64,000 nucleotides of DNA from an uncultured Bacteroidia bacterium (GCA_943788195.1 CALSPH010000002.1:124001-188000); one strand, 5' to 3'; positions 1 to 8,814 are shown, numbered from the stretch's first letter. Program-made: numbers and translations. The notes: generated by a model from the letters alone, not told the origin.

Positions 1-87
1 TTTATCTTGGGTACTGTCTGTTGAGCCATTTGTGGATTGCACAAAAGCCAAGGACAAAACGAATATGAAGGATACTATTTTAACCAT
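1..87 (-). CDS. Partial secreted protein, N-terminus only
   Basis: The first 29 codons of a minus-strand gene are visible before the window ends. The ATG lies inside the last codons of the TonB receptor gene, in a 13-bp overlap and another frame, so the two are probably translationally coupled. The start is basic and then hydrophobic (MVKIVSFIFVLSLAFVQS), a good signal peptide, followed by a polar Ser/Thr/Asp stretch. The protein is therefore probably exported and may work with the receptor, for example as a periplasmic or surface partner. Nothing more can be said from 29 residues. Confidence 0.6.
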   Translation of the reverse strand, partial: MVKIVSFIFVLSLAFVQSTNGSTDSTQDK

Positions 88-2345
88 TTATAGGATAGCC
101 CAATGTAAAACCTTCTGGCTTGATTTGAGGCGTACACGTAACTTGGGTCAAAAGTTAATGCTTGTGGGTTATTAACGGTGGGTATTGCATTACCGTTTGC
201 ATCAAACTGCACTTGTTTATCAAAAGGATCAAAAGAGCGTGCAATACTCAAGCTACTTGGTGTAAAATTGAGCAAGTTCTTCACCCCACCATACAATGTA
301 AATGACTTGAATGTTTTGGTCACCTTAATATTTTGCAAGCTATACCAAGGAGAATTAGCACTGCGCTGATCTAATGAACCTAGCCGTGGAAGCTTCATCG
401 GACTATATACATTTCCAGTATAATCAATCAATAATTTAAATCGTGGCATTTCATAGCTTATTTTCCAAACTCCACTTAACTGTTCGGTGAGTAATTGTCT
501 TGTTTTTTCTCCGTTATCAAATTGACTCACATCCATAACGGTGGCTCCTATATTGGCTCCAAACCCACCACTTGTAATTAAATCTAAGTTTAAGGAAACA
601 CCTTGAGAAACGGCATAACCCGCTAAATTATCATAGATAATCTGATTTGGATTGGTTAGGTAATCTGGAATAATTTTATTGGTAAAGTAGGTATACCAAG
701 TGGAAGCGTCAATATTCAGTAACTTATCTTTTCCAATGATTAACTTCTTCTCCATATTCACATTCCCATTCCATGATTTTTCGGGCTTCAATTTTGATTT
801 AAAAACCACTTTACGTGCACCGGTTAAGGCGGCATGATCTTCCGTAAATACATTTGCCACTCGATATCCATTACCTGCACTTATACGAAAAATGGTTCGT
901 TTATTCGCTGAATTCCATTTGTAATTTACTCTAGGAGTAAGGATGTGGCCATGAATGCTGTTATAATCATAGCGCAATCCTGTGAGTATTATCTTATTTT
1001 CTTTGATGTAGTGCTGTGTTTGAATGAATGCACCCGGTAAATGCGTAATGCTCGGTTGATTATTGTTGTGGATGGTATCCTGTTCCTGTGTAGCAATGGT
1101 GTTGTCATCATAAAAGGTACACCGATAGGTTACGCCTGCTAATAATTCGGTGTTCTTTCCAATACGCTCTTCATGAATTAACTGACCGAACTGGACAAAT
1201 TGATCCGCAAAGAAGCCAACATTGCCATAATAAGAATTCTGCTTATGGTAATTGCTACTGTATTGAAGCTTTAAGTTGAATTGAGTCGGTAATTCATATA
1301 CACCAAAGGCCTCCCAACGATTGGTATAGATACTTTCACCATAAATACTATCACCTCCTCGAAACTGAGTTTCCCAGTCCATTTCTCCTCCCCATCTTTT
1401 CTCTGAGTTGTAACGGGCCGCCAATGAGAACAACTTATTCGATTTCCTTTTCAAAAGCATTTTTGAAAACAATGATACGCGGTTCTGTATGGTAAGATCC
1501 GTAAAACCGTCCCCATTCTTATCAATCGGGTTATCATAGTTATAATAATTGGCGGATACCAGCATGTCTACTTTTTCACCCAAGGCTGTTTTGTATGCTA
1601 CGTCTAAATTAGATTCATTCCAAGAACTGTGCATATAATCCACTGCTAACTTAGCTGTATTGTATGGATTCTTGGTTATTACATTAATAATACCCCCTAC
1701 CGCCTCAGAACCAAACAAAGTAGAAGCAGGTCCTTTTACAATTTCAACTCGTTCAATCAAAGATTGTGGAATTCCGTTGAGGCCATAAATTGTTGACAGA
1801 CCTCCAACAATAGGCATACCATCAATTAGAATCATCGTATAGGCTCCTTCCAGCCCATTGATATGAATATCACCTGTGTTACACACGTTGCAATTGTTTT
1901 GTGGTCTTACCCCATTTACGGTTTGCAAGGCTTCAAAAACAGAAGGAGCTGGATTCGCTTGTAAATATTCTGCACTGATTATATCAATTGGAACTGGGCT
2001 TTTAGATTTAGAGACTTCCTTTAGATTCCCACTGACCACAACCTTATTCATCAATTTTGCACTAGGGAGCATTGAAATTTCCAAGTCTATATCTTCACCC
2101 AATACACTTAAACGCTGGAATAACATATCGTATCCCACTAACTTTAATGTAAGATTATAATTACCCGTGTCCACATTATTGAATTCAAACCGACCTGCAG
2201 TATCGGTATACGTTGTTCTGCTATCTAACTTCACCTTCACAAAGCTCAAATTCTGGGCATTGTTTTGCACCACACCTCTGACATTAGCCGCCTTCAAGGC
2301 TGATGTAGTAAATAATACAAAAAGAATCAGTAATGCTTTATTCAT
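75..2345 (-). CDS. TonB-dependent outer membrane receptor
   Basis: This is a 756-residue outer-membrane receptor for energy-dependent uptake of a metal chelate or similar ligand. A signal peptide (about 1-19) is followed by a carboxypeptidase-regulatory-like beta domain (about 21-100), a TonB plug (about 115-225, with VEIVKGPASTLFGSEAVGG) and a long beta-barrel ending RRFYIGLSYKWLK. The plug contains a Cys-x-x-Cys pair (NNCNVCNTGDIHINGLEG), seen in a subset of Bacteroidota receptors. It is divergent from an MntR/DtxR-type regulator, and a palindrome sits in its promoter, so repression by metal is likely. The ligand cannot be told from sequence; iron, manganese or a metallophore are candidates. 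Confidence 0.9.
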   Translation of the reverse strand: MNKALLILFVLFTTSALKAANVRGVVQNNAQNLSFVKVKLDSRTTYTDTAGRFEFNNVDTGNYNLTLKLVGYDMLFQRLSVLGEDIDLEISMLPSAKLMNKVVVSGNLKEVSKSKSPVPIDIISAEYLQANPAPSVFEALQTVNGVRPQNNCNVCNTGDIHINGLEGAYTMILIDGMPIVGGLSTIYGLNGIPQSLIERVEIVKGPASTLFGSEAVGGIINVITKNPYNTAKLAVDYMHSSWNESNLDVAYKTALGEKVDMLVSANYYNYDNPIDKNGDGFTDLTIQNRVSLFSKMLLKRKSNKLFSLAARYNSEKRWGGEMDWETQFRGGDSIYGESIYTNRWEAFGVYELPTQFNLKLQYSSNYHKQNSYYGNVGFFADQFVQFGQLIHEERIGKNTELLAGVTYRCTFYDDNTIATQEQDTIHNNNQPSITHLPGAFIQTQHYIKENKIILTGLRYDYNSIHGHILTPRVNYKWNSANKRTIFRISAGNGYRVANVFTEDHAALTGARKVVFKSKLKPEKSWNGNVNMEKKLIIGKDKLLNIDASTWYTYFTNKIIPDYLTNPNQIIYDNLAGYAVSQGVSLNLDLITSGGFGANIGATVMDVSQFDNGEKTRQLLTEQLSGVWKISYEMPRFKLLIDYTGNVYSPMKLPRLGSLDQRSANSPWYSLQNIKVTKTFKSFTLYGGVKNLLNFTPSSLSIARSFDPFDKQVQFDANGNAIPTVNNPQALTFDPSYVYASNQARRFYIGLSYKWLK

Positions 2346-2368
2346 CTAGGCATATAATTTAGACTGTA

Positions 2369-2399
2369 CAAATATAATATGTTAGACTGCTCTAACAAA
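2369..2399 (-). promoter_or_regulatory. Promoter of the TonB receptor gene
   Basis: On the minus strand there is TTTG (2399-2396), exactly 19 bp, then TATATTTG (2376-2369). This is a perfect match to the Bacteroidota housekeeping promoter. The start codon at 2345 follows about 20 bases later. Confidence 0.75.
2381..2396. promoter_or_regulatory. Probable MntR/DtxR-type operator
   Basis: GTTAGACTGCTCTAAC is a perfect inverted repeat with 6-bp arms and a 4-bp centre. It resembles DtxR/MntR-family operators (TTAG...CTAA). It lies between the -33 and -7 boxes of the TonB receptor promoter and directly upstream of the divergent regulator gene, where a repressor would block polymerase. Confidence 0.65.
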
Positions 2400-2418
2400 A
2401 TTATTATATTAATCTTAT

Positions 2419-2426
2419 TATATTTG
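2419..2426 (+). promoter_or_regulatory. -7 element of the regulator gene
   Basis: TATATTTG matches TAnnTTTG and lies 17 bases before the regulator ATG. No clear -33 TTTG is seen at the right distance. The operator palindrome covers the upstream region, so autoregulation is possible. Confidence 0.45.
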
Positions 2427-2443
2427 TACTAACAATTCGACCA

Positions 2444-3100
2444 ATGCTATCCCAAACAGAAGAAAACTACCTTAAAACGCTATATTTATTGGCGAATGAG
2501 GAAGATGTTGTGAATTTATCAGAAATCAGCAAACGGCTTGAGATCAGCTCACCTACTGCCAATAGTATGATTAAGAACTTGCATGAAAAAGGCTTGGTTA
2601 AATACGAAAAATATAAACCCATTCTTTTAACGCAAAAAGGAAAGCTCAGCGCTGCTTATATCATCCGTAAACACCGACTCACCGAAATGTACTTGGTAGA
2701 AAAAATGGAATTTGGATGGGAAGATGTGCATGAAATAGCTGAACAAATGGAACACATTATTGCTCCACGGTTTTTTGACAAAATGGACGAATTACTTGGT
2801 TTTCCAGAGGTTGATCCACATGGTTCTCCTATACCAAATAAGGATGGAAAAGTGATTCAACAACATCATCAGCAATTGAGCCAATGTGCGGCAGGTGAAA
2901 CGGTCATTTTATCTTCCTTAAAACAAAGCGAAAATGATTTTTTAAACTTCCTCAACAGCAGAGGTCTCGCCTTAGGCACATTAATTACGATTGTTTCTAT
3001 TGAGCCCTTCGATCAAAGCATGGTGGTTAATTATAATGATCAAAAATCCGTTTCTTTATCTCAGACTGTTTGCGAACAATTACTTGTAACCAAAAAATAA
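2444..3100 (+). CDS. MntR/DtxR-family metal-dependent repressor
   Basis: The protein has 218 residues. A winged helix (about 1-65, SEISKRLEISSPTANSMIK) is followed by a dimerisation and metal-binding domain (about 66-140) and a C-terminal FeoA/SH3-like domain (about 150-215). Likely metal ligands are His in RKHRLTE and the Glu-x-x-Glu-His set in EQMEH. Glu stands where DtxR has Cys102, which is closer to MntR, but the N-terminal Asp8/Glu11 of Bacillus MntR are Asn and Lys here, so metal choice is uncertain. The divergent TonB gene with its operator is the obvious target. folC starts 1 base after this gene and may be read through. Confidence 0.88.
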   Translation: MLSQTEENYLKTLYLLANEEDVVNLSEISKRLEISSPTANSMIKNLHEKGLVKYEKYKPILLTQKGKLSAAYIIRKHRLTEMYLVEKMEFGWEDVHEIAEQMEHIIAPRFFDKMDELLGFPEVDPHGSPIPNKDGKVIQQHHQQLSQCAAGETVILSSLKQSENDFLNFLNSRGLALGTLITIVSIEPFDQSMVVNYNDQKSVSLSQTVCEQLLVTKK

Positions 3101-3101
3101 T

Positions 3102-4316
3102 TTGCAGTACACAGAAGCAATCGATTGGCTTTATTCCCAATTACCCATATTTCAGAAACAGGGCAAGGCCGCTTATCACCCAGGACTAGATAACATAAAG
3201 CTTTTGCTTTCAGAATTAAACAATCCAGAAAGAGAATTCAAGACCATTCATGTGGCTGGAACGAATGGCAAGGGCAGTGTTTCCCATATGTTGTCAGCCG
3301 TGCTGCAAACGGCAGGTTATAAAACCGGTTTATACACCAGCCCGCACCTTAAAAACTTTGAGGAAAGAGTTAAAATAGATGGCAAAGAAATCGCGAAAGA
3401 ACAAGTAGTCGATTTTACGCGCAAAATGATGGTTTCGGATGTTAAGCCCAGTTTTTTCGAAATGACTGTTGCCATGGCATTTGAATATTTCGCCAAAGAA
3501 CAAGTGGACATTGCAATTATTGAAACGGGCATGGGCGGAAGATTGGATAGCACCAATGTGATCCAACCCCTTTTAAGTATTATCACGAATATCAGTTTAG
3601 ACCATCAGCAATATTTGGGGGATACCTTAGAAAAAATCGCCCATGAAAAGGCTGGTATTATCAAATCAAATACACCCGTTGTTATTGGAGAAACGCAGCT
3701 TGAGACTTCAACTGTATTTATCCAAAAAGCAAAACTGGAAAAGGCAGAGATTTGGTTTGCAGATAAAGAGAAACTGCCATCAATTGAATCCGATTTAATC
3801 GGATCCTATCAAACGTATAATCTAAAAACCGCATTGTGCTCACTTGAGCGATTGATTAAGTTAGGTTTTCATATCACAGATGAGCACATTGAAAATGGAT
3901 TACAGAATGTTCAACAGCTTACTGCGTTCAAAGGTCGATATCAGCAATTGGGATTGAATCCCAAAATCATTGCAGACACCGGACATAATGAAGCTGCATT
4001 GGCCTATCTCATTCCCCAATTATTAAGCGAAGACTTCAACCAATTGCATATTGTTTTCGGCATGGCAAATGACAAAGACATTCATTCTATTTTAATGCTC
4101 TTACCTAAAAGTGCCCATTATTACTTTTGCAAACCCAATGTACCAAGAGGAATGAGTGCCCAAGAATTGGAAAGAAAAGCGGCCAAAGTGGGTCTACAAG
4201 GTGAAACCTTTGAATCGGTTAATCTTGCCCTGCAGGAGGCAAAAAATAAAGCATCCAACAATGATCTTATTTTTGTTGGAGGGAGTACTTTTGTAGTTGC
4301 CGAAATTATAGAATAG
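3102..4316 (+). CDS. folC: Folylpolyglutamate/dihydrofolate synthase
   Basis: FolC ligates glutamate to dihydropteroate and to reduced folates with ATP in the cytosol. The 404-residue length is normal. The P-loop VAGTNGKGSVSHML is near residue 52, the Mur-ligase-type centre ETGMGGRLDSTN near 141, and the C-terminal ligase domain holds ADTGHN and VFGMANDKD. The start is TTG; there is no nearby ATG and the reading begins at the usual family start. It follows the metal regulator by 1 base and overlaps rnhA by one base (TAGTG), so the three are probably co-transcribed. Confidence 0.93.
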   Translation: MQYTEAIDWLYSQLPIFQKQGKAAYHPGLDNIKLLLSELNNPEREFKTIHVAGTNGKGSVSHMLSAVLQTAGYKTGLYTSPHLKNFEERVKIDGKEIAKEQVVDFTRKMMVSDVKPSFFEMTVAMAFEYFAKEQVDIAIIETGMGGRLDSTNVIQPLLSIITNISLDHQQYLGDTLEKIAHEKAGIIKSNTPVVIGETQLETSTVFIQKAKLEKAEIWFADKEKLPSIESDLIGSYQTYNLKTALCSLERLIKLGFHITDEHIENGLQNVQQLTAFKGRYQQLGLNPKIIADTGHNEAALAYLIPQLLSEDFNQLHIVFGMANDKDIHSILMLLPKSAHYYFCKPNVPRGMSAQELERKAAKVGLQGETFESVNLALQEAKNKASNNDLIFVGGSTFVVAEIIE

Positions 4317-4774
4317 TGAAAATAAATTTATATACTGACGGTGCATGCAGCGGCAATCCTGGTAAAGGAGGTTATGGAGCAGTGCTTCTTTTTGGAGAAA
4401 AAAGAAAAGAGATGGCAGAAGCCTATGAACTGACTACTAATAATCGAATGGAGCTATTAGCGGTAATTAAGGGTTTAGAGCAATTGAAGCACAACAAATA
4501 TCCTATTGAATGCTTTACGGATAGTAAATATGTTTGTGATTCGATCAATAAAGGTTGGTTGATGTCTTGGCAAGCCAAGGGTTTCAAGAAAAAAAAGAAT
4601 GTAGACCTTTGGAAAAGAATGATTCCGTTGCTGTCAAAATTCAACCCAAAATTCACATGGGTAAAAGGTCATGCAGGTAACGCTTTAAATGAGCGCTGTG
4701 ATGAATTGGCGGTAGAAGCTTATCAAAAAGGTCCATGGCAAACAGACCATGGGTATGAAAATGAGTTGGATTAA
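4316..4774 (+). CDS. rnhA: Ribonuclease HI
   Basis: RNase HI cleaves the RNA strand of RNA-DNA hybrids. The 152 residues carry the full DEDD set: Asp in YTDGACSGNPGKGG, Glu in NNRMELLAV, Asp in CFTDSKYV and Asp in ERCDELA, with the basic protrusion AKGFKKKKNVDLW present. It starts with GTG, sharing its first G with the folC stop. It converges on the response regulator gene with a gap of 6 bases and no room for a separate terminator. Confidence 0.95.
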   Translation: MKINLYTDGACSGNPGKGGYGAVLLFGEKRKEMAEAYELTTNNRMELLAVIKGLEQLKHNKYPIECFTDSKYVCDSINKGWLMSWQAKGFKKKKNVDLWKRMIPLLSKFNPKFTWVKGHAGNALNERCDELAVEAYQKGPWQTDHGYENELD

Positions 4775-4780
4775 TGAATA

Positions 4781-5494
4781 CTAGGTGTCTGAGAACTTAT
4801 AGCCAACACCCCTTAAGCTTGTAAAATTTACAGGGTTTTTGGAATCTTTCTCAAAGTATTTACGGAATGCTAAGATAAAATTATCAATGGTTCGCGTTGA
4901 TGGATACACCGTATATCCCCAAACAGATTGAAGAATTTTTTCTCTGCTTACTACTTCATCTTTATTTTCAATAAGCAGTTTTAAAAGCAAAGCTTCTTTT
5001 TTGGTTAAAGTAAACTCGCCATTATTCCCTATGGCTTTATAACTTGAGAAATTAACAAAATTATCTCCCCAAGCGTATTCTTCTAAATCTTGTTTCGCAG
5101 TATTATTTTCTTGACGATTAACCGACTTATTTACCTTCAATATCAGTTCTTCTAAATTAAAAGGTTTGGCCAAATAATCATCTCCACCTTTTTTCAATCC
5201 CTTAATTCGATCCTCAGGTGTTCCTTTGGCTGATACAAAAATAATGGGGACCTGATTATCAACTAATCGTATAGTCTCACAAACTTGTATTCCATCAGCG
5301 CCTGGCAGCATTACATCCAAGATGACCAAATCAAACTTTTCTTCTTTAAAGCGCTGAATTGCCTTAACGCCATTTGTTTCAGGAATTACCTTAAAACCAT
5401 CCATTTCAAGATTCATTTTAACTAAATCGTTCAAATGTTCTTCATCTTCAACTAGAAGGATTCGTGCTTTTACATCTGTCATTACTGCTGTCAT
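4781..5494 (-). CDS. OmpR-family response regulator (RprY-like)
   Basis: The 237-residue two-component regulator has a receiver domain (about 10-125) with the acidic pair in LLVEDEEHLN, the phospho-acceptor Asp in LVILDVMLPGADG and the switch Lys in DDYLAKPF, then an OmpR-type winged helix (about 145-235, EILQSVWGY, RTIDNFILAFRKYF). Its start overlaps the kinase stop (TAATG), so the pair is coupled. The arrangement resembles RprX/RprY of Bacteroides; that name is an inference and the targets are unknown. A second in-frame ATG five codons later could also be used. Confidence 0.9.
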   Translation of the reverse strand: MTAVMTDVKARILLVEDEEHLNDLVKMNLEMDGFKVIPETNGVKAIQRFKEEKFDLVILDVMLPGADGIQVCETIRLVDNQVPIIFVSAKGTPEDRIKGLKKGGDDYLAKPFNLEELILKVNKSVNRQENNTAKQDLEEYAWGDNFVNFSSYKAIGNNGEFTLTKKEALLLKLLIENKDEVVSREKILQSVWGYTVYPSTRTIDNFILAFRKYFEKDSKNPVNFTSLRGVGYKFSDT

Positions 5495-6600
5495 TATTTT
5501 ATCTTTAATTTAATTACAAAAATTGAGCCATTTGGTTCATTATCTTTAACCCTAATGCTTGCATTTTGGCGGCTTAAAATTTGCTTTACCAGATACAAAC
5601 CTAAACCTGTACCTTTTGATGTTCTTGTATCTTCATTTCCAACGCGATAGAATTTTTCAAAAACTCTTTTCTTTTCTTCGTCCTTTATTCCGACACCTTC
5701 ATCACAAACTTCAATATGCCAATTGCCCCCTTTTGAAATTCCATTAATCGAAATAGTACCTCCATTGGGACTATACTTTATTGAGTTTTCAATTAAGTTG
5801 CTAAAGCAAAGTTCAAAAGTAAGACGATCAAAAAACACTATTGCGTTGCTTGGGATATTGTTTATGACAGTAAAATGAGATAATTGGGTGTTTGAACTGT
5901 TTTGAATCACCCCATTCACCAATTCCTTCAAGTCAATGTCCTGTTTATCATATTTGTATTGAGAACCTTCAATACGGGTAAGTATTAACATTTGGTCTAT
6001 TAACCCATTTAGGCGACCGGTATTTGCATTGATGGTATCCAGTAGTTTGAATTTATTTTCCGTATTCAGTTTTTCAAAATTCCGGTTCAATGTTTGAGCT
6101 GAAAGTTGAATTGCAGTAATGGGTGTTTTTAATTCGTGTGAGACGGAAAGTAGAAAATTATTCTGCTGTTTACTCAAATTCAATATTTTACCAATTCGCA
6201 CGAATATCCAAATAATACCAATGGCAATCATAATGAACATAGTAATCCCCTCCGTAAGATACTTAAAGCGTTCCTTTTTTAGTTCTGCAGTATTTCGGTC
6301 AATCACTGTCTTCGAAACCCTTAAGTCTGGCTTACCAGCTTCGTCCCAAAACAACTCTAACCCCTTGCAATTTTCTTGGGCATAGTTTTCAATGGACTCC
6401 TTTGGAAAGGGCTCTCCCTCCTTTTGATACATGTTGTTTCTCATCATCATGCATTCCTGCTTTGCTCTCAGTTCTTCATTCTTTAACAACAATGAAAACT
6501 TCTCTTGATTCAGATCCATCAAGGAATAGGTCCACCATATAAAGAAGGCTAAGATATATAGCAGCACAAAAAGGAGCCAGAACTTAATGCGATTATGCAT
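5494..6600 (-). CDS. Membrane sensor histidine kinase (RprX-like)
   Basis: The 368-residue kinase has two membrane segments (about 7-26 and 110-135) around a short periplasmic sensor, then HisKA (H-box SVSHELKTPITAIQLS, about 150-215) and HATPase (about 250-365, with N-box ELCFSNLIENSIKYSPN and G-boxes DEGVGIKDEEK and KGTGLGLYLV). It is the first gene of the pair with the OmpR-type regulator. The periplasmic part has two Cys (EECMMM-like region and ENCKGLELF) and no known domain that I recognise. The signal is unknown. Confidence 0.9.
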   Translation of the reverse strand: MHNRIKFWLLFVLLYILAFFIWWTYSLMDLNQEKFSLLLKNEELRAKQECMMMRNNMYQKEGEPFPKESIENYAQENCKGLELFWDEAGKPDLRVSKTVIDRNTAELKKERFKYLTEGITMFIMIAIGIIWIFVRIGKILNLSKQQNNFLLSVSHELKTPITAIQLSAQTLNRNFEKLNTENKFKLLDTINANTGRLNGLIDQMLILTRIEGSQYKYDKQDIDLKELVNGVIQNSSNTQLSHFTVINNIPSNAIVFFDRLTFELCFSNLIENSIKYSPNGGTISINGISKGGNWHIEVCDEGVGIKDEEKKRVFEKFYRVGNEDTRTSKGTGLGLYLVKQILSRQNASIRVKDNEPNGSIFVIKLKIK

Positions 6601-6618
6601 GGTTGATAATTATACTAA

Positions 6619-6626
6619 CAAAGGTA
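6619..6626 (-). promoter_or_regulatory. -7 element of the kinase/regulator operon
   Basis: On the minus strand TACCTTTG matches TAnnTTTG. TTG triplets lie 18 and 21 bases upstream as possible -33 boxes. The kinase ATG is about 19 bases downstream. Confidence 0.5.
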
Positions 6627-6663
6627 TCGAATAGTTGTTATCATCAACAATCAATTAACAGAC

Positions 6664-6705
6664 AAAAAAAAACTCCTTCCATTACTGAAAGGAGTTTCCT
6701 TTTTC
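6664..6705 (-). terminator. Terminator of mdh
   Basis: A 9-bp stem (AAACCTCCTT-type arm at 6670-6678 pairing with 6689-6697) is followed on the minus strand by a run of seven T, a strong intrinsic terminator for mdh. On the plus strand a weaker T run follows. Confidence 0.8.
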
Positions 6706-6744
6706 GAAAAAGAGCTTAAGCTCATCTCCTAATATTTATTCCAT

Positions 6745-7677
6745 TTAGCTGGTTTGAGTTAATAAGGCATTGGTAGCTTTCACCCCTTCAGCACTTTCAT
6801 TCAATTTATTCTGTTCTGCTTCGCTCAATTCGATTTCAACAATTTTTTCAATCCCATTGCTACCTAAAATAACTGGAACTCCAATACACAAATCATTTAA
6901 ACCATATTCTCCCTCTAATAAAGATGAACAAGGGAACATTTTCTTTTGATCACAAGCAATGGACTGAACCAATGAAGAAACTGCTGCTCCAGGGGCATAC
7001 CAAGCGCTTGTTCCAAGCATTCCGGTTAATGTTGCTCCTCCTACCTTAGTGGCTTCTAAAACTTCATTCAAACGTTCATCTGAAATGAATTTAGATACTG
7101 GCACACTATTTCTGGTAGCTAATCGAGTTAAAGGAACCATCCCTTTATCGCTATGTCCACCAATTACCATTCCGTTGATATCTGATTGAGGACAATCTAA
7201 AGCCTCGGCTAATCTATACTTAAATCGAGCGCTATCCAGTGCTCCACCCATTCCAATAATTCTGCGCTTTGGCAAACCAGTAGCTTGGTGTGCCAAGTAA
7301 GTCATGGTATCCATTGGATTACTTACGATAATAAGAATTACATTAGGAGAAGCTGCCACTAGACTGGTTGCAACCGTTTTAACAATACCCGCATTAATTC
7401 CTATTAATTCTTCTCTTGTCATACCTGGTTTTCTTGGAATACCGCTGGTAATAACCGCAATATCACTCCCTGAAGTTTTCGAATAATCATTTGTACTGCC
7501 CACAATTTTCGTGTCAAATCCATTCAAAGATGCCGTTTGCATCAAATCCATAGCCTTGCCCTCAGCATAGTTTTCTTTGATATCTAACAATACAACTTCT
7601 GATGCGAAATTTTTAATGGCAATATACTCGGCACAACTTGCGCCAACTGCTCCTGCTCCTACTACGGTTACTTTCAT
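6745..7677 (-). CDS. mdh: Malate dehydrogenase
   Basis: NAD-dependent interconversion of malate and oxaloacetate in the TCA cycle. The 310 residues match the LDH-like MDH type: nucleotide-binding VTVVGAGAVGASCAEY, substrate Arg in GIPRKPGMTREEL, NPMDTMTYLA, the catalytic Asp/Arg region LDSARFKYRLAE and the catalytic His in IGGHSDKGMVPL. It has its own promoter upstream and a terminator downstream, so it is a single-gene unit. Confidence 0.95.
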   Translation of the reverse strand: MKVTVVGAGAVGASCAEYIAIKNFASEVVLLDIKENYAEGKAMDLMQTASLNGFDTKIVGSTNDYSKTSGSDIAVITSGIPRKPGMTREELIGINAGIVKTVATSLVAASPNVILIIVSNPMDTMTYLAHQATGLPKRRIIGMGGALDSARFKYRLAEALDCPQSDINGMVIGGHSDKGMVPLTRLATRNSVPVSKFISDERLNEVLEATKVGGATLTGMLGTSAWYAPGAAVSSLVQSIACDQKKMFPCSSLLEGEYGLNDLCIGVPVILGSNGIEKIVEIELSEAEQNKLNESAEGVKATNALLTQTS

Positions 7678-7710
7678 AATTACAATATATTAAGGTTATT
7701 TTTGCTAGCA

Positions 7711-7740
7711 CAAAGGTATTATTAATGCCTTATTTTACAA
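7711..7740 (-). promoter_or_regulatory. Promoter of mdh
   Basis: On the minus strand TTG (7740-7738) is followed by 19 bp and TACCTTTG (7718-7711), a close match to the Bacteroidota consensus. The mdh ATG at 7677 lies about 33 bases on. Confidence 0.65.
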
Positions 7741-7828
7741 GCATGATCAGGGCCGAATCGATGTATTTACTAAAAACTTATCTGCAGTTTTAAACCTTTC
7801 GATTTAATTTGTATCTAAGTAGTAGAAA

Positions 7829-8362
7829 TTGAAAAGTAGAAATCAAGAAATTGAGCGGCTTTTGAGCCAAAAATTGTACAAAGAGGCCTTTCTAAATATC
7901 ATGCAAGATTTCAATCGACCTTTGTATGCATTGGTTTATCGCATGATGAGTAATCACAACGATACCGATGATATTATGCAGAATGCCTTAATCAAAATTT
8001 GGCAAAATATACCCAAATTCAAAGGCCAATCTAGTATTTATACTTGGTGCTACACCATTACTAAAAATGAAGCGCTGGCTTGGATCAAAAAGAAGAAACC
8101 CACGCTCAATTTAGACGATGTGGTGATTCGAGAAATTAGTCAACCTGGATTGGACGGTGAACAAATATGGGAATGGTTAACCCAAGCAGTTGAAAATCTA
8201 CCAGACAAGCAAAGAAATGTCTTTGAACTAAAATACTTTATGGATAAGACCTACATTGAAATTGCCGAAATAACGAATACATCTGTAGGTGGATTGAAAG
8301 CCTCATATCACCACGCAGTAGTAAAAATAAAAAATGAGGTACAGAAAAAATTGATTGAATGA
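7829..8362 (+). CDS. ECF-type RNA polymerase sigma factor
   Basis: The 177-residue sigma-70-family factor has region 2 (about 25-95, RPLYALVYRMMSNHNDTDDI and FKGQSSIYTWCYTITKNEAL) and region 4 (about 120-175, LPDKQRNVFELKYFMDKTY and VGGLKASYHHAVVKIK). It starts with TTG; no better start is nearby. The next gene overlaps it by four bases (ATGA) and codes for a membrane protein, the usual place for an anti-sigma factor. The target regulon is not visible. Confidence 0.92.
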   Translation: MKSRNQEIERLLSQKLYKEAFLNIMQDFNRPLYALVYRMMSNHNDTDDIMQNALIKIWQNIPKFKGQSSIYTWCYTITKNEALAWIKKKKPTLNLDDVVIREISQPGLDGEQIWEWLTQAVENLPDKQRNVFELKYFMDKTYIEIAEITNTSVGGLKASYHHAVVKIKNEVQKKLIE

Positions 8363-8814
8363 TGAAAGAAAAAAATTCAAAACTAAACGACCCAGCTTAT
8401 TTTGATTCGCTAAATCAAAAAATGATGGATTATGCCGATGAACACCCCCATACAATGAAACGAACCTTTCCGCTTTACGCAAAATGGTTATCTGCCGCAG
8501 CGGTTATTCTTCTTGGGATTACATCTATCCTATATCTGAATAGAGAAGAAGTAATCAATCCTGCAATTGCAGTTACACCTATGGATACCTCTTCACATGA
8601 GAGTCCATCCGCAAATATTCCAAGTATTACACAGGAAGTCATTCCTGTACAGATTAATATGAACCCCGTGCAAATGAGCGCATTGGAGCAGTTTGGTTCA
8701 GATGAAGAAGTTATTGAAGATATCGTACCCTTGGAAAATATAGAAACCGATTCGGAATTATTGGATGAAATTACCGAAGAGGAATTAGATGAATTATTAA
8801 AAGAATATACTTAA
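8359..8814 (+). CDS. Single-pass membrane protein, putative anti-sigma factor
   Basis: The 151 residues form a short cytosolic part (1-40), one membrane segment (about 45-66, WLSAAAVILLGITSILYL) and an acidic outer tail rich in Glu and Asp. No zinc-binding anti-sigma motif is visible. The overlap with the ECF sigma gene makes an anti-sigma role likely by position only. The tail ends with repeated acidic residues (EEELDELLKEYT). Confidence 0.6.
   Translation: MMKEKNSKLNDPAYFDSLNQKMMDYADEHPHTMKRTFPLYAKWLSAAAVILLGITSILYLNREEVINPAIAVTPMDTSSHESPSANIPSITQEVIPVQINMNPVQMSALEQFGSDEEVIEDIVPLENIETDSELLDEITEEELDELLKEYT

Noticed and set aside
3317..3586. Antisense frames inside folC and many other long opposite-strand frames
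   Set aside because: They lie fully inside well-supported genes, have no family features and are shadows of the coding frame.
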